Assembly: GCF_014647375.1 (NCBI RefSeq)
Contig: NZ_BMPB01000009.1
Span: forward strand, 1 to 64,000
Source: Parabacteroides faecis
GTDB taxonomy: Bacteria > Bacteroidota > Bacteroidia > Bacteroidales > Tannerellaceae
Direction of reading: 5' to 3'
Length of the DNA: 64,000 nucleotides
The notes under the pieces were generated by a model, which did not search any database, was not told the origin of the DNA, and worked only from the letters and a program-made list of their open reading frames with translations. Both the position numbers and the translations under genes were made by a program. Positions 62,832 to 64,000 of this stretch are shown piece after piece; within the stretch, counting starts at the first letter, position 1, and every line of letters begins with the position of its first letter.

Positions 62832-64000
62832 ATGTATAGTCTGGCAATCCACTTTTACGCATTTATCATTGCGTTGATATCTCCATTCCATAAAAAGGCC
62901 CGGATCATGCGTCTGGGGCAGTGGAGGACGAATTCTATTCTTCGTGAGAAGATCGACCGGAATGCAAAATATATCTGGTTTCATGCTTCCTCCCTGGGCG
63001 AGTTCGAACAGGGCCGTCCGATGATGGAGAAGATCAAGGCGGAACATCCGGAGTATAAAATACTGCTTACTTTCTTTTCTCCTTCGGGATATGAGGTTCG
63101 TAAGAATTACAATGGGGCAGATGTCATTTGTTATCTGCCCTTCGATACGCCTTACCGGGTTAAAAAGTTCCTGAATCTGGCAAACCCGGCTATTGCCGTA
63201 TTTATAAAATATGAGTTTTGGGGAAATTACCTGCATGAGTTAAAACGCAGAGGCATCCCTGTTTATATCATTTCTGCTATCTTCCGTCGTGACCAGCTGT
63301 TTTTCCAATGGTTCGGTTATTCATACCGGAAGATGCTTTATTGCTTCACACATTTGTTCGTACAGGACGATCGCTCGAAAGAATTATTGAATGAATTTGG
63401 TATCAGGAATGTGACGGTTACCGGTGATACCCGCTTCGACCGGGTATTGGACGTTCGTAACCAGGCCCGTGAATTGCCGAATGTGGAACGTTTTGTTTGT
63501 GAAGGAGGAGAAGAGAAACACCTTACTCTTATTGCCGGAAGTTCCTGGCCGCAGGATGAGGAAATACTGATCCCTTATTTCAATGAACATCCGGAGATGA
63601 AATTAATTATTGCGCCGCATGAGATCCACCGGGAACATCTGATGTATATCGAGTCGCTGTTGAAGCGTCCCTCTGTCCGTTTATCGGATGTGAAGCAAGA
63701 TCCGTCTTTACTGGAAGGAAAAGATTGCCTGATCATCGATAGTTTCGGATTGCTCTCTTCGATCTACCGTTACGGCACGATCGCTTATATCGGTGGAGGT
63801 TTCGGAGCCGGTATACATAATACATTGGAAGCTGCGGTGTATGGCATACCTGTCATATTCGGACCCAGATACCAGAAATTCAAGGAAGCACGCGACCTGA
63901 TCAAAGTGGGAGGAGGTTTTTCCGTATCGGATAAACAGGTTTTCTGCGATAAGATGGATGAGTTGCTGACTTATCATGAAGTTTTGGAAGCTTCGGGTAA
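62832..64000 (+). CDS. waaA: 3-deoxy-D-manno-octulosonic acid transferase, partial (runs off the window)
   Basis: The reading frame opens with ATG at 62832 (MYSLAIHFYAF) and stays open to the right edge, giving about 389 residues of a protein usually near 410-420. WFHASSLGEFEQGRPMME near 54-71 is the conserved Kdo transferase motif, with the catalytic Glu in the SLGEFE stretch. VTGDTRFDRV near 196-205, IAPHEIHREH and YIGGGFGAGIHNTLEAAVYG near 316-335 follow. It adds Kdo to lipid A precursor at the inner membrane. It starts three bases after gltX. The stop codon lies outside. Confidence 0.93.
   Translation, partial: MYSLAIHFYAFIIALISPFHKKARIMRLGQWRTNSILREKIDRNAKYIWFHASSLGEFEQGRPMMEKIKAEHPEYKILLTFFSPSGYEVRKNYNGADVICYLPFDTPYRVKKFLNLANPAIAVFIKYEFWGNYLHELKRRGIPVYIISAIFRRDQLFFQWFGYSYRKMLYCFTHLFVQDDRSKELLNEFGIRNVTVTGDTRFDRVLDVRNQARELPNVERFVCEGGEEKHLTLIAGSSWPQDEEILIPYFNEHPEMKLIIAPHEIHREHLMYIESLLKRPSVRLSDVKQDPSLLEGKDCLIIDSFGLLSSIYRYGTIAYIGGGFGAGIHNTLEAAVYGIPVIFGPRYQKFKEARDLIKVGGGFSVSDKQVFCDKMDELLTYHEVLEASG

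Overview
The window reads as a chromosomal segment of a gut-type Bacteroidales bacterium, most likely Parabacteroides or a close relative. The reasons are TAnnTTTG-type promoters with no clear Shine-Dalgarno sites, three SusC/SusD pairs, a hybrid two-component regulator, an ECF sigma/FecR pair, a two-subunit methylmalonyl-CoA mutase, and an Oar-like TonB-dependent receptor. Genus is an inference. I see no insertion sequence, prophage, CRISPR array or integrase.

Layout. (1) 1-320: 3' end of a 23S rRNA gene, 5S rRNA and the operon terminator. (2) 438-4922, minus strand: a late cobalamin operon (cbiB, an S4-domain gene, cobU, cobT, cobS, cobC). (3) 5005-9420: an HU-CCDC81/SPOR envelope protein, an SPFH protein with a small ribbon-helix-helix protein, and a Pif1-like helicase fused to TPRs. 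(4) 9533-15304: an Oar-like TonB receptor, a phosphodiesterase lipoprotein, a small winged-helix protein, an RRM glycine-rich RNA-binding protein and tRNA-Glu(CTC). (5) 15579-19604: mutA-mutB, a B12-dependent enzyme and so a natural user of the corrinoid made by region 2. (6) 19770-39207: a large same-strand locus: ECF sigma, FecR anti-sigma, SusC with an STN domain, SusD, a Tat-exported Gfo/Idh/MocA oxidoreductase, DoxX, a heparinase II/III-like protein, an exported nitrilase-like hydrolase, a glycosyltransferase, a DUF4922 HIT-like protein, an AmpG-like permease, a BadF-type amino-sugar kinase, an exported acetyl esterase and MurQ. Its second half looks like MurNAc/peptidoglycan-sugar salvage. 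(7) 39236-55045: a hybrid two-component regulator divergent from two tandem SusC/SusD pairs and a beta-helix lipoprotein. The intergenic region holds about five spaced direct repeats that are candidate operators. (8) 55069-55465: a cobalamin riboswitch with its own promoter and a terminator but no gene in between. (9) 55553-64000: outer-membrane beta-barrel protein, PriA, low-molecular-weight tyrosine phosphatase, 7TM-HD phosphohydrolase (minus strand), GltX and the start of WaaA, which runs off the window.

Most intriguing parts: the possible MurNAc-glycan utilisation locus (19770-39207), the orphan cobalamin riboswitch, and the operator-like repeats upstream of the tandem SusCD operon. All functions are assigned by reading motifs and context; no database search was run.
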